NCBI RefSeq assembly: GCF_030409755.1
Contig: NZ_JAUFQE010000001.1
Span: forward strand, 682,001 to 746,000
Length of the DNA stretch: 64,000 nucleotides
Direction: 5' to 3'
Source: Vibrio lentus
GTDB taxonomy: Bacteria > Pseudomonadota > Gammaproteobacteria > Enterobacterales > Vibrionaceae
Shown here: positions 18,516-27,112 of the stretch, piece after piece
Numbering within the stretch: the first letter of the stretch is position 1
How the letters are laid out: each line of letters begins with the position of its first letter
Translations under genes and position numbers: made by a program
Notes under the pieces: generated by a model
What the model saw: only the letters and a program-made list of their open reading frames with translations
Database searches by the model: none
What the model was told of the DNA's origin: nothing

Positions 18516-18706
18516 ACTTACACAAAGAAGAGATTTCATGGGTCACAGAGATTCGACAGCTCAATAGCGATATACTCCACCGCCACATATTGCCCAAGCT
18601 ACAACATCACAGTTATCTCATCGACTTTGAATTTAATGAACGAGAAAGCATCGGAACTATCGTTTCAGGCAACGGAAACACCCTAGGACATTTCACACTC
18701 CTATAG
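18497..18706 (+). CDS. hypothetical 69-residue protein
   Basis: A short protein, MLKIKIDLHK at its start, with a hydrophilic helix-prone first half and a beta-like second half ending in GNGNTLGHFTLL. It has no signal peptide or membrane segment. TAAAAGG lies eight or so bases before the ATG. It follows, and overlaps, a 32-residue frame and has a possible long leader of ~200 bases. I do not recognise the family. The clean start site and coding-like composition support a real gene, but its length keeps confidence moderate. Confidence 0.5.
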   Translation: MLKIKIDLHKEEISWVTEIRQLNSDILHRHILPKLQHHSYLIDFEFNERESIGTIVSGNGNTLGHFTLL

Positions 18707-18806
18707 CATTTCCCATAGGCTACAGAAAGAAACACCGTCTAGTTCGACAGATATAAAAAAAGTCAAAGATGTCACCCTCAATTCGCTCTAGCAGAACAAA
18801 ATAGAG

Positions 18807-18885
18807 TAGAAGTAAAACAGATTAGAAACCTAGCCCTTTTTGCATTTCACACGCGGCTAACGCTAGCTAGGTTATCGTACTTCTA
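18807..18885. repeat. nested inverted repeat
   Basis: TAGAAGTA (18807-18814) pairs with TACTTCTA (18878-18885), and inside it AACCTAGC (18827-18834) pairs with GCTAGGTT (18866-18873). The region between the two convergent genes could fold into a branched RNA or act as a weak terminator. Confidence 0.4.
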
Positions 18886-18946
18886 TTGAAACCAACTTAT
18901 ATCAAACTCTGAATCACCAATGAGTCATTATCATTGCGTTCATAGA

Positions 18947-19540
18947 CTAATAAGTTAACGGCATCGACCTTAGCTTTTGATCAAGAGTATATAAGTGTTC
19001 TGCAGCTTGCATGTGTTGAGGGTAATCACTGAACTTCTCACGATTCTCCTCATTCATCTTACATGTCTCATCCACCAGCATTAACTTCCAATACAGCTTT
19101 GTTGTATGCAGCATCGCCAGTAAAGGTTTGAACACCTCTTTCTCATAAGCTTGAATCAGCTCTTCAATCAATTCGTCACGCTCGTCTTCACTTGCGATTG
19201 AACCATTGGTTGCCGACAATACTTTTTGATATTTCAGATTGAGTTGCAGCTTATCCATCACCGTTTGGTTATCTTCCGCCAGTTCGACCAGCTTCGATTT
19301 AATAATACTCAACCAGTTTTCTTGGCTAAGAACCGCTCCATCAACACTCGAAAAATCTTCGCGGATTTGACGTTCAACGTCTTTTTGAGCTTTCTTTAAA
19401 ACGCCACGAACCTTTTGGAAAGGCAGCTGATATTCCTTACTTAGCTCGATAATCAGTTTATGAAAACCACCATTTGGAAGGTGTAAGTTTTCCTTAAACG
19501 TCGCCATTGCAGCTTCTTGCTGCTCTGTAAGGTTAGTCAT
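18947..19540 (-). CDS. hypothetical 197-residue helical protein
   Basis: A soluble, acidic and probably all-helical protein without signal peptide, membrane segment or cysteine-rich motif. It is rich in Glu, Lys, Leu and Gln, with heptad-like stretches around residues 40-70 (FQKVRGVLKKAQKDVERQIRED) and 100-150. The start at 19540 has an AGGAAAGAG ribosome site. The gene stands alone between convergent and divergent neighbours. I do not recognise the family, and no function can be supported. Confidence 0.75.
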   Translation of the reverse strand: MTNLTEQQEAAMATFKENLHLPNGGFHKLIIELSKEYQLPFQKVRGVLKKAQKDVERQIREDFSSVDGAVLSQENWLSIIKSKLVELAEDNQTVMDKLQLNLKYQKVLSATNGSIASEDERDELIEELIQAYEKEVFKPLLAMLHTTKLYWKLMLVDETCKMNEENREKFSDYPQHMQAAEHLYTLDQKLRSMPLTY

Positions 19541-19686
19541 TCTCTTTCCTATTCTTGATAACTCACGGTGCTGAGCCCGCGATCATACCACTATTATCCA
19601 CGATTTCTCGGTAACTTCATGAGTTACACCTAGGTATGTTCTTAAATTATCTCAACGTCTTCTCTTTCGGCTAACTTTCAATCTAT

Positions 19687-19703
19687 ATGGCATTAAATGG
19701 TAA
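19687..19703 (+). promoter_or_regulatory. 17-base element shared with the next gene's upstream region
   Basis: ATGGCATTAAATGGTAA here matches 16 of 17 bases of the element at 20089-20105. Each copy lies 70-100 bases before a start codon on the same strand, as expected of a shared regulator site or promoter part. Confidence 0.4.
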
Positions 19704-19799
19704 GTCTCAACCGGCGAATATTCGTACATTAGTCGCACAGGGTATAGAGCCAGACAGGAGTCATTACTTACTTATGAAAGATAACAATGAGAAATAACC

Positions 19800-19961
19800 A
19801 TGACCTATTCTGAATACAAAGATTCTGACTTACATAAATGCATGAGCATTGCTGCAGAAGCAATGGTTGCCATCACCAAGTTTACTGTTAAAGCCACAAC
19901 CCTTTTATTCCGATTTTTCCGCTGGCTTGCGGTGAAGACTTATACCTATGTCATGAAGTAG
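19800..19961 (+). CDS. small amphipathic 53-residue protein
   Basis: The frame encodes 53 residues: a polar start (MTYSEYKDSDLHKCMS), then a hydrophobic and basic stretch (VAITKFTVKATTLLFRFFRW) that could lie on or span a membrane once. The ribosome site is weak (a GAGA about ten bases upstream), and a seven-codon frame, MKDNNEK, ends just before it. A strong terminator follows 38 bases after the stop, and a repeated 17-base element lies about 100 bases upstream. That layout suggests a real, separately transcribed small gene of unknown function. Confidence 0.5.
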   Translation: MTYSEYKDSDLHKCMSIAAEAMVAITKFTVKATTLLFRFFRWLAVKTYTYVMK

Positions 19962-19998
19962 CCGTTGTTATTAGCACGACACTCCTTTAAAAAACATG

Positions 19999-20028
19999 AA
20001 GCGCGCCCTTTTAGGTCGCGCTTTTTTT
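19999..20028 (+). terminator. intrinsic terminator after the 53-residue gene
   Basis: AAGCGCG pairs with CGCGCTT with an inner CCT/AGG extension and is followed by seven T residues. Confidence 0.85.
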
Positions 20029-20088
20029 ATACCCAACGTTTTATACCTGGCTTTTGGTGTCTAAAGTCGAATCCATTTTATATCGCCG

Positions 20089-20105
20089 ATGGCGTTAAAT
20101 GGTAA
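20089..20105 (+). promoter_or_regulatory. 17-base element upstream of the DUF3332 gene
   Basis: ATGGCGTTAAATGGTAA, differing by one base from the copy at 19687-19703. It lies 73 bases upstream of the lipoprotein start. Confidence 0.4.
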
Positions 20106-20178
20106 AACTGATCATCGATTAAAATCCATACTACACCTGTTCCAACAAAACAGACTTCTAACTTATACAGGTACTTAA

Positions 20179-20718
20179 ATGAAAAAGATTGCACTTAAAA
20201 TTGTAGGACTAACGGTTTTGGCTTCTGCGCTAACTGGTTGTATCGGTAGTAACGCCGTAACAGGGAAAGTGATGAAATTTAACGTCGAAGTTGTCGACAA
20301 CCGTTATGCTCGTGCTGGTGTGAACTTCTTATTAGCGCCTGTATACGGTATTACTACCGCGGCCGATTATGTGGTATTCAACTCATTGGAGTTCTGGACG
20401 GGTAAAAACCCAATCAGTGGTTCGCCACACATCTTTGATACCAAAACAGATACCCACTTCAAAGTGAATGATGAGCTTGATCCAAGCCTCAAAGAAGCGC
20501 CTGTAGGGCCGATTTCAAACAATCGTGCCATTGAGACTGGTGAGATGATCAAAATCGACGAAAACACCATTCAAATGGACATTGTCTACACAAGTGGCGA
20601 AACCGCGACGCTAACTGGAATCAAAGATGGTCAGAACGTGAGCTATTACATGGATGGTCAGCTTGTGTCACAAACGACTATCGCTGAATTAGAGAAGATT
20701 CAAGGCACTGAAGCTTAA
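20179..20718 (+). CDS. DUF3332-type lipoprotein
   Basis: A 179-residue lipoprotein. The N-terminal signal ends in the lipobox LTGC (Cys21), so it should be lipidated and held in the outer membrane or at the inner membrane surface. The mature part has the pattern NRYARAGVNFLLAPVYGITTAADYVVFNSLEFWTG typical of DUF3332 proteins of Vibrio, with a hydrophobic central segment. The function of the family is not known to me. AGGT lies about nine bases before the ATG. It is a single-gene unit with its own terminator downstream. Confidence 0.8.
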   Translation: MKKIALKIVGLTVLASALTGCIGSNAVTGKVMKFNVEVVDNRYARAGVNFLLAPVYGITTAADYVVFNSLEFWTGKNPISGSPHIFDTKTDTHFKVNDELDPSLKEAPVGPISNNRAIETGEMIKIDENTIQMDIVYTSGETATLTGIKDGQNVSYYMDGQLVSQTTIAELEKIQGTEA

Positions 20719-20780
20719 GATTCGTAGCTCATAGGGAGTTCAACCTGAAAGCTACGTTTGACTTTGAAAAACGTAAAACA

Positions 20781-20813
20781 AAAAAAAGCCCGGCTACTGC
20801 TGGGCTTTTTTGT
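20781..20813. terminator. bidirectional terminator
   Basis: AAAAAAGCCCGGC pairs with GCTGGGCTTTTTT (one G-T wobble) around a four-base loop. It separates the convergent DUF3332 and channel genes. Confidence 0.85.
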
Positions 20814-20820
20814 ATGTGTT

Positions 20821-21480
20821 CTATTGAGATTGAGACTGTGCAAGCCGGATACTCACCAAGCTCGCCACCATGATGGCTAAATAAAAACTGCCAATAATGG
20901 ATTCCATAAACACAAAGAACTGTGCGACGGGCAAAGCCGGTGAAATGTCACCATATCCAACAGTAGTTAGCGTGATAAAACTAAAGTACAGCGCATTAAA
21001 CAGATTCGTCAGCCAAATTTTTTCTTCCAAACCATTAAATGCATTAGGCAAAATTTCCAGAATCAACAAGTAGATGGTCGCCCAAGCCAGCCCTATCAGT
21101 AAGTAAATACAGATAGAACCAATAATGTGATTGGGCGTGACCTTCGTGGCTTGCATCACCTGTTTAAGAGCAGAATATATATGTGAGAACAGAAACACCG
21201 CCAATGCCGTTAACGTCACTATCGAAAGGTTATAGTCCTCCAAAAACGAGAATACCCCCGACACCGTAGCGGTTATCAATAGCAGACCATACCAAGAGCG
21301 ATACAAGGCTCGCTCTTTATGGATGCCCACAATCGAAACAGCCAAAGTAATAATGATCAAAAACAGAATGGTCTTTTGACCTTGCGGATAAAACTGTTGC
21401 ATCACTGCACAGCCAAAAAACAGCACTAACAATGCATAAAATAAGAAGTAGAAGTTGTCGTCTTTAGAGACTGGCTTCAT
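20821..21480 (-). CDS. potassium-channel family membrane protein
   Basis: A 219-residue membrane protein with about six hydrophobic helices and a re-entrant pore loop before the last, carrying the selectivity filter TVGYGD (FNALYFSFITLTTVGYGDIS). This marks the ion_trans_2 family, which conducts K+ as tetramers. No cytoplasmic RCK domain follows, since the chain ends soon after the last helix. Helix 4 lacks the regular Arg series of a voltage sensor. The start codon follows the AI-2E gene's stop directly (GAGG ribosome site inside that gene's end), so the two are co-transcribed. Confidence 0.87.
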   Translation of the reverse strand: MKPVSKDDNFYFLFYALLVLFFGCAVMQQFYPQGQKTILFLIIITLAVSIVGIHKERALYRSWYGLLLITATVSGVFSFLEDYNLSIVTLTALAVFLFSHIYSALKQVMQATKVTPNHIIGSICIYLLIGLAWATIYLLILEILPNAFNGLEEKIWLTNLFNALYFSFITLTTVGYGDISPALPVAQFFVFMESIIGSFYLAIMVASLVSIRLAQSQSQ

Positions 21481-22581
21481 CTATTTTTCCTCAACCTCTG
21501 CAGTTTTTTTCTCAGTTTCTTCTTGGTTTTTCTCTTCAAGTCCAAGCCACGCCATCATCAGCTCATAGCTTAAACTCAGTATCACAGCACCGACAAACAA
21601 ACCGACAATGCCCGACATCGCCATGCCACCTAATGCGCCCAACAGAATCACCAACATTGGAATATGAGAGCCACGGCTTAGCAATACCGGCTTCAAAATA
21701 GCATCACTACCACTGACCAAAATACACCACACTAAGAACAAGCTCGCCGCTAACGTCGATTCAACGCTGAACATGTAAATGATCGCAGGTAATAGAGCAA
21801 GAATCGGTGGAAGTTGGATGATTGCAATGAGCAGCACAGCTAGCGCCCAAAATGCAGCGGCAGGAACGCCTGCAATCACCAAACCGATTGCCGACATCAT
21901 GGATTGAATCACAGCAACACCGATAACGCCTTGCACAACACTGCGCACGGTCGACTTAGACAGCTGAACCAATTCTTCACCTTTGCCGTCCGTTAAACGC
22001 GCAACTAAATGAGTGACTCCTGTTTGGCATTTATCGGCATTACTCATGAACGCGCCAGCAATAATGGTCGAGATAATAAATTGAATGAAACCACCACCTA
22101 GTGAGCCTAAAACTGAGGCCACTTTTGAAGCGAATATCTTGAGTTCTTCAGCATACTTAATGAACACCCCCTCGATATTGTTCGAGGCATGAACCAAAGT
22201 TGCATAGACCTTTTCACCAATCAAAGGGATGTCTTGCAAAGATTCTTTCGGTTTAGGCAGTGACAAAGTTCCATCTTGTAGCCCCGCCATCAAATCGGAT
22301 GCGCTGGTGTAGATACCTGAAGAAAGCGCAACCAATGGAATCAACAGCAATAACACGCCGATGAAACTCAGTAATGCACTGGCTTTGCCTTTCGACATCC
22401 CGGTTTTATTTGAAATTGCGACCGCCACTGGATACAACGCAGTCGCAATGATCGCGCCCCATATCACCAAAAGAATGAATGGGCGCAAAATCGAAAAACA
22501 CCAATAGACGAGCATAGCAATGGCAGCAATCTTAATTGCGGCATCAATCGCCTGTTTAGAAAAATCATCGGTTAACTTCAT
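21481..22581 (-). CDS. AI-2E/YdiK-PerM family permease
   Basis: A 366-residue inner-membrane protein of the AI-2E transporter family: two helices near the N-terminus, a long soluble segment (~85-150), then five or six helices, with the family motif around PAAAFWALAVLLIAIIQLPP. I start it at the ATG at 22581 (AAGGAC upstream), giving MKLTDDFSK. An upstream alternative would run into the preceding gene's end. The charged C-terminus is rich in Glu and Lys. Members export autoinducer-2 or other small molecules, or exchange Na+ and H+; which applies here cannot be told. It sits between a DUF2955 gene and a K+ channel gene. Confidence 0.85.
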   Translation of the reverse strand: MKLTDDFSKQAIDAAIKIAAIAMLVYWCFSILRPFILLVIWGAIIATALYPVAVAISNKTGMSKGKASALLSFIGVLLLLIPLVALSSGIYTSASDLMAGLQDGTLSLPKPKESLQDIPLIGEKVYATLVHASNNIEGVFIKYAEELKIFASKVASVLGSLGGGFIQFIISTIIAGAFMSNADKCQTGVTHLVARLTDGKGEELVQLSKSTVRSVVQGVIGVAVIQSMMSAIGLVIAGVPAAAFWALAVLLIAIIQLPPILALLPAIIYMFSVESTLAASLFLVWCILVSGSDAILKPVLLSRGSHIPMLVILLGALGGMAMSGIVGLFVGAVILSLSYELMMAWLGLEEKNQEETEKKTAEVEEK

Positions 22582-22604
22582 GAGACGTCCTTGTAAGGGC
22601 AAAA

Positions 22605-23624
22605 TTAAGGCTGATTTTGTAGAAACTTCCAATTCCTGGTTTCAAGGAAGAGTGAAGCCAAAATCATGTATATACCAATTAACACTAATTGGAATATGCG
22701 TATGAATGTGTTGCTATCGATGTCACCGGAGCTCATCAATGTGCTACCAACCAGTACCAGTAAGGTACTAAATGCAGTGGCGAAAATAGGTGCTTTTTCA
22801 GGAACCGTGTAGATCTTGGTAGCCATAAGAATGGCAATAAGTCCTATAAACAAAGAATAGAAGACAATGTTGGGTACTATAGAAAGAATTGAAAAAGCAG
22901 CAATCGCCAGCAATCCCCCGATACCGTTACTTATCACCAGAAAAGCGCTCAACTTTATCGACTTCTCTGACGTAATCATCAACGATAGCAAGGCAATGAA
23001 CATCATTGTCAGTAAAGCTTCAGATATTTGAAAAATAAAGAAAAAACAAACGACTGGATAGGAGATAATCATCGCCCTAAAGGCCGCATACCAACGCTGT
23101 TTCTTTTCTAGGGGAGCAGCGGCGAACCCTGAGAATTCAGATTTAGGCTCCGGAAAAAAGAAATGTACGAGTGCAAAAATCGTCACCGAAACCACACCTG
23201 AGGTTGCCAAGCCCGATGCTAATAATACGGAAACACCCGGATTAGAAATGGCCATGAACGGCAACATGAGCACTGCGATCAACAGAATCGTCGCGAACAA
23301 GTTCCATTTAGGGTCAACGAATAAGTAGTAACCCCAAAGCATCATCAAGCCCACTAAAATCAAAAGAGGAACTGGGTAGTGTGTGATACCACGAGATAAC
23401 AACAAGCCCAACCCCATGGTCACCACCACGGCCAATAACAGCTCGTAGACGGTTTCTTTATGGAGATCTGGCTTATCGATTAAGAACTTGGCTGTGAATA
23501 CAGGAGCCACAAATGCCAATGGCCAATTGATCCACGCCGCCAAAAATACAGCCAACGTGACCCCGACGGTGTAACGCAGGATCCGTTGCTGTGTTTGTTG
23601 GTCGAGAATGGGCTTATCGGACAT
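22605..23624 (-). CDS. DUF2955 inner-membrane protein (FUSC-like efflux partner)
   Basis: A 339-residue protein with about ten hydrophobic helices in two groups, of the DUF2955 type, which resembles the membrane half of FUSC/AaeB aromatic-acid exporters. Its start overlaps the end of the upstream HlyD-like gene by 11 bases. That pairing, an adaptor with a FUSC-like permease, matches efflux pumps such as AaeAB. It likely exports a small aromatic or toxic compound together with that adaptor. No outer-membrane channel is encoded nearby. Confidence 0.8.
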   Translation of the reverse strand: MSDKPILDQQTQQRILRYTVGVTLAVFLAAWINWPLAFVAPVFTAKFLIDKPDLHKETVYELLLAVVVTMGLGLLLSRGITHYPVPLLILVGLMMLWGYYLFVDPKWNLFATILLIAVLMLPFMAISNPGVSVLLASGLATSGVVSVTIFALVHFFFPEPKSEFSGFAAAPLEKKQRWYAAFRAMIISYPVVCFFFIFQISEALLTMMFIALLSLMITSEKSIKLSAFLVISNGIGGLLAIAAFSILSIVPNIVFYSLFIGLIAILMATKIYTVPEKAPIFATAFSTLLVLVGSTLMSSGDIDSNTFIRIFQLVLIGIYMILASLFLETRNWKFLQNQP

Positions 23625-24735
23625 AAGACAATACGCTTATAAATCGAATCCACAGTTTACCTATCGCATTGAAAACAAAGTTATCACCGCTGTAAACAAT
23701 CACGTCCGCTTGCCCACCAACTCTCAACATTCCTTGCATATCATCGCGTTCAAATTCAATCATGATAGGAAGCATCTGAGTTTGACGTAACCAGCCTGTT
23801 TGCTGACTCGCTTGAGCAAGTTTCCCCGCTTGATCATTTTGCCCCCAGTCCACACCCCAATCGATGCTGCTCACTCGGCCTTTAACGATTTGCCCCGGAG
23901 CAAAATCGAGAGCGACTTCCACTTCATCACCAACGGTGACATTACCCAGGCTGTTTTCACGGAAGTAGGCTTCAATCCAAATATCTTCAGTAGAAACAAA
24001 CGTCATAATGGCTTGCCCTGCAGATGCATAGAAACCTTCTGACAAACTGAAATTAGACACACCACCTTGAGTCGGCGCTTTAATAACCGTACGTTCTAGG
24101 TTTAATTGAGCTTGCTCCAACGCCAATAATGCGGCTTTCACTTGGCTGTTTTCTTCACCTTCTTTACCCATTTGTTGTTTCGCGCCTTCAAGATCCGCCT
24201 CTGCATTGACAACAGCCGCTCGAGAAGTTGCTAGAGCGGCCCTAGCTTTGTCTGCATCAGATTTAGAGACCACACCTTTGTCGGCCATCTCCAATACACG
24301 TTTAGCTTGCAACTTGGTGTTCTGTCTTTCAACAATCGCTGACGTTAGCTTTGCCTGTGCAGAAGCAATACTCGCTGTTTGTGCGCCAACATTTTGCCCA
24401 GCAATTTCAAGGTTTTGTTCAGCTTGTGCAACGGCAATTCGGTAATCCGATTCATCAAGAATGGCGAGCGTATCACCTTGATTAACCAATTGATTCGGTT
24501 GGACTAAAATATCCAAAACTTTGCCCGACACCTCTGGTTTAATCGGGACGATATAACCCTTCACGCGTGCATTATCAGTGATTGGAATAATACGATCAGC
24601 GATTACACTGAATAGCAGTGTAAATGCCACAAAAAATAGGAGGTAGTTCGTGACCTTTCTTACCCTGTCTTTTCCGTTTTTTGGTTGAGTAACTTCTTCA
24701 CTATCGTCTTGCTTGTTCCCTGTGACTTCAGACAT
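23614..24735 (-). CDS. HlyD-family membrane fusion protein
   Basis: A 373-residue periplasmic adaptor: a cytoplasmic polar N-terminus, one membrane helix (~32-50), the first lipoyl half (ARVKGYIVPIKPEVSGKVLDI), a coiled-coil hairpin (~95-205, rich in Ala, Gln and Lys), the second lipoyl half (RTVIKAPTQGGVSNF), then a beta-barrel. It belongs with EmrA and AaeA. It should link the DUF2955 pump to an outer-membrane channel. The gene is divergent from an AraC regulator, about 160 bases away, which is the likely controller. GGGAG gives a clear ribosome site. Confidence 0.87.
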   Translation of the reverse strand: MSEVTGNKQDDSEEVTQPKNGKDRVRKVTNYLLFFVAFTLLFSVIADRIIPITDNARVKGYIVPIKPEVSGKVLDILVQPNQLVNQGDTLAILDESDYRIAVAQAEQNLEIAGQNVGAQTASIASAQAKLTSAIVERQNTKLQAKRVLEMADKGVVSKSDADKARAALATSRAAVVNAEADLEGAKQQMGKEGEENSQVKAALLALEQAQLNLERTVIKAPTQGGVSNFSLSEGFYASAGQAIMTFVSTEDIWIEAYFRENSLGNVTVGDEVEVALDFAPGQIVKGRVSSIDWGVDWGQNDQAGKLAQASQQTGWLRQTQMLPIMIEFERDDMQGMLRVGGQADVIVYSGDNFVFNAIGKLWIRFISVLSYVR

Positions 24736-24894
24736 GGGACTCCCTTCTAAATAACTAACATCAACAAAATTAATACCTTAAAAATAAACCCGACCATGGA
24801 AAACTCAAGTAAATAGGGTTAGATTTATTAAACTAAACACGCTAAATGATACGCGTGTCTAAATAATGCAATTGCATACAAGGACTGTTGAAAT

Positions 24895-25890
24895 ATGGTT
24901 GACGCCACTTACCAAGTGCCTGTAATTCAAACCAATTACGCAAAAATACTCGTTCAAGTTTTTACTGACTACGGACTTGATCTACATAAATTGCTAAAGG
25001 ATTCGGGTTTGCCGCCTGATCTTATCGAGTCTGAAAGCGACTTTGTGCCATCAGAATCGATTAAACGACTGATTTATCTAACGTCGTCACAACTTGGCGT
25101 ATCTCGCTTTACAGACCTACTCGCCCTCGCCTTTAAACAAAGAATCATCCCATACGTATTGCATCAATTTACCGAGTTCGAAACGATTGAAGATTCGTTA
25201 AAACACATCAACACGATTTTCACCTACGATTCTCCCGGCAGCAGAGTCGATTTTATCCAAGAGCATGGGCAAAGTTGGTTTTGTCGAACCGCCCCTGAAG
25301 ATAGTTCTCCGATGTTCCAATGGGGTGAAGTTTTCGCTATCACCTATATCATTGAACTAATAACCATTTTATCTAAATCACGTTGGCTACCAACCAAAGT
25401 CCGCTTACAAGGACATAACACAGACATCGTTAAAACACTGCTTTCAAGTCACTGCCAACTGTTTATCGACCATAGCTCTACAGCCATTATGATCCCTGAC
25501 GAGATCTTACAAATCCCTATTCGTCTCACGGCCAAAGATTTGAGTAACAAGCCTGCGATTGTTGAGTGGCACACGAGCTTTACTGACAGCGTTTATGAGC
25601 TACTCAAGCCTTACATGAAAGAACAAGACCTTTCACTTGAAGAAGCGGCTGAACTGCTCAACTTCTCTGTGCGAACGTTTCAACGCAAACTCAAAAATGA
25701 AAATACGACCTATCGAAAGATCAAAGAAAACCTAATGTTTTCAGTCGCATGTGAGCTTATGGAAGAAGGACACACGCTGACCTACATTTCGAGCCAGTTG
25801 GGATACACCAACATTTCTCATTTTTCGCGAGCCTTCAAACGTGTTTCAGGCCTCACGCCCAAGATTTACCAACGCTCGATCTCGGCTTAG
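24895..25890 (+). CDS. AraC-family regulator
   Basis: A 331-residue regulator of the OruR/ArgR-like subclass: an N-terminal Arabinose_bd-type domain (~20-205) and a C-terminal AraC domain with two helix-turn-helices (SLEEAAELLNFSVRTFQRKL at ~245-265 and TYISSQLGYTNISHFSRAFKR at ~297-317). The end is TPKIYQ, usual for the family. It is transcribed away from the HlyD/DUF2955 operon, so it probably controls that efflux system. The inducing compound is not known. AAGGA precedes the ATG by ten bases. Confidence 0.88.
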   Translation: MVDATYQVPVIQTNYAKILVQVFTDYGLDLHKLLKDSGLPPDLIESESDFVPSESIKRLIYLTSSQLGVSRFTDLLALAFKQRIIPYVLHQFTEFETIEDSLKHINTIFTYDSPGSRVDFIQEHGQSWFCRTAPEDSSPMFQWGEVFAITYIIELITILSKSRWLPTKVRLQGHNTDIVKTLLSSHCQLFIDHSSTAIMIPDEILQIPIRLTAKDLSNKPAIVEWHTSFTDSVYELLKPYMKEQDLSLEEAAELLNFSVRTFQRKLKNENTTYRKIKENLMFSVACELMEEGHTLTYISSQLGYTNISHFSRAFKRVSGLTPKIYQRSISA

Positions 25891-25926
25891 ATGCAGATCT
25901 AACCAATTAGCCAGAGCGACACACGC

Positions 25927-26994
25927 CTAACTAAGGACGATTGGTGTCGCGTAACCTGAGCTAAAACTAGAGCTACACACCCTATTTCGCCCGTTATCTT
26001 TGGCGCAATAAAGCGCCTTGTCCGCACTGCGATAAGTCGCTTCGGCTTGTGCCTGTATTTCAGACACACCACTGCTCACGGTTAAATTCAAACTTGTGCC
26101 TTTGGCTATCACTTCTTTCAATCGATACATCGCCTCAAACGCTTCTGCCAAGTTAGTTTCTGGCATTAAGATAGCGAACTCCTCACCGCCAACTCGCGCT
26201 ACGATGTCAGTGTCTCGGCTGTTATTTCTCAACAGTTCAGCGACCTCTTTAAGTGCCGCGTCACCTTGGTCATGGCCGTGGTTATCGTTAATGGATTTAA
26301 AGTGATCCAAGTCGATTAGCGCCAAACAAGAGTGCGTATAACCATAACGTTCAGCTAAGTTTGAATAATGGTTGAGATCTTTATCAAAACGGCGACGGTT
26401 CCAACACCCTGTTAGGGAATCGGTGTCCACCAGCATTCTTAATCGACGCTCTAATACTTTGCGTCGGCTAATATCCGTAAAGGTCACAACGTATTTATTA
26501 TTGTGCGGCAGTATTTCAGTTAACTTTTCCACCACTACATTGACAGTAAACTGCTCGCCGAGTCGACTGACCCCACTCAACTCACCTTTCCACCTATGAT
26601 TTTCCTTAAGTGAACGAGTGATAGTCGATATCAAACTGCTGTTATTCATGAAGCAGAGAGCAGAAATCGGGCGAGACTCGACTTGGTCAAAGGCATAGCC
26701 TGAAACTCGAGAGAACTGTTGATTGACTTGTATTACCCTCAATTGACTGTCGAGGATGATAAAACCAGCGACGCCATCAATAATCGCTTCAGACAAGCTA
26801 TTCTTGCTTTGAGCCATTTCATGTCGATATAGGCGTGCAGTAATGAGGCTGCTGAGCACAAATAAAGCGCACACAGAAAAAGCCATGACTGCCGAAGAAA
26901 CCACACTCAGTAACCACAGGCTAACGGCCATATTGAGGGCAAGTGTAGACACCACGTATAGCGGAATTTTTCGGTCAAAACTTAACTTGTTCAT
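25927..26994 (-). CDS. PAS-GGDEF diguanylate cyclase
   Basis: A 355-residue inner-membrane protein. Two hydrophobic helices (~11-50) are followed by a PAS domain (~65-185) and a GGDEF domain (~190-345). The active-site loop reads GGEEF, which is a functional variant, and is preceded by the DHFKSINDNHGHDQGD nucleotide-binding region. The protein should make cyclic di-GMP from GTP. There is no EAL domain. It opposes the activity predicted for the HD-GYP protein elsewhere in the window. The ribosome site before the ATG is weak. Confidence 0.9.
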   Translation of the reverse strand: MNKLSFDRKIPLYVVSTLALNMAVSLWLLSVVSSAVMAFSVCALFVLSSLITARLYRHEMAQSKNSLSEAIIDGVAGFIILDSQLRVIQVNQQFSRVSGYAFDQVESRPISALCFMNNSSLISTITRSLKENHRWKGELSGVSRLGEQFTVNVVVEKLTEILPHNNKYVVTFTDISRRKVLERRLRMLVDTDSLTGCWNRRRFDKDLNHYSNLAERYGYTHSCLALIDLDHFKSINDNHGHDQGDAALKEVAELLRNNSRDTDIVARVGGEEFAILMPETNLAEAFEAMYRLKEVIAKGTSLNLTVSSGVSEIQAQAEATYRSADKALYCAKDNGRNRVCSSSFSSGYATPIVLS

Positions 26995-27112
26995 AGTTTG
27001 CTCTGGTGATGGGCGAATCGCTATGATGGCTAAGTTTCCACTAAGATATTTACCATTTTACGACACATACAAATTCAAATTATATGCGTACTTTTAAGAT
27101 CAAAGGCTTATG

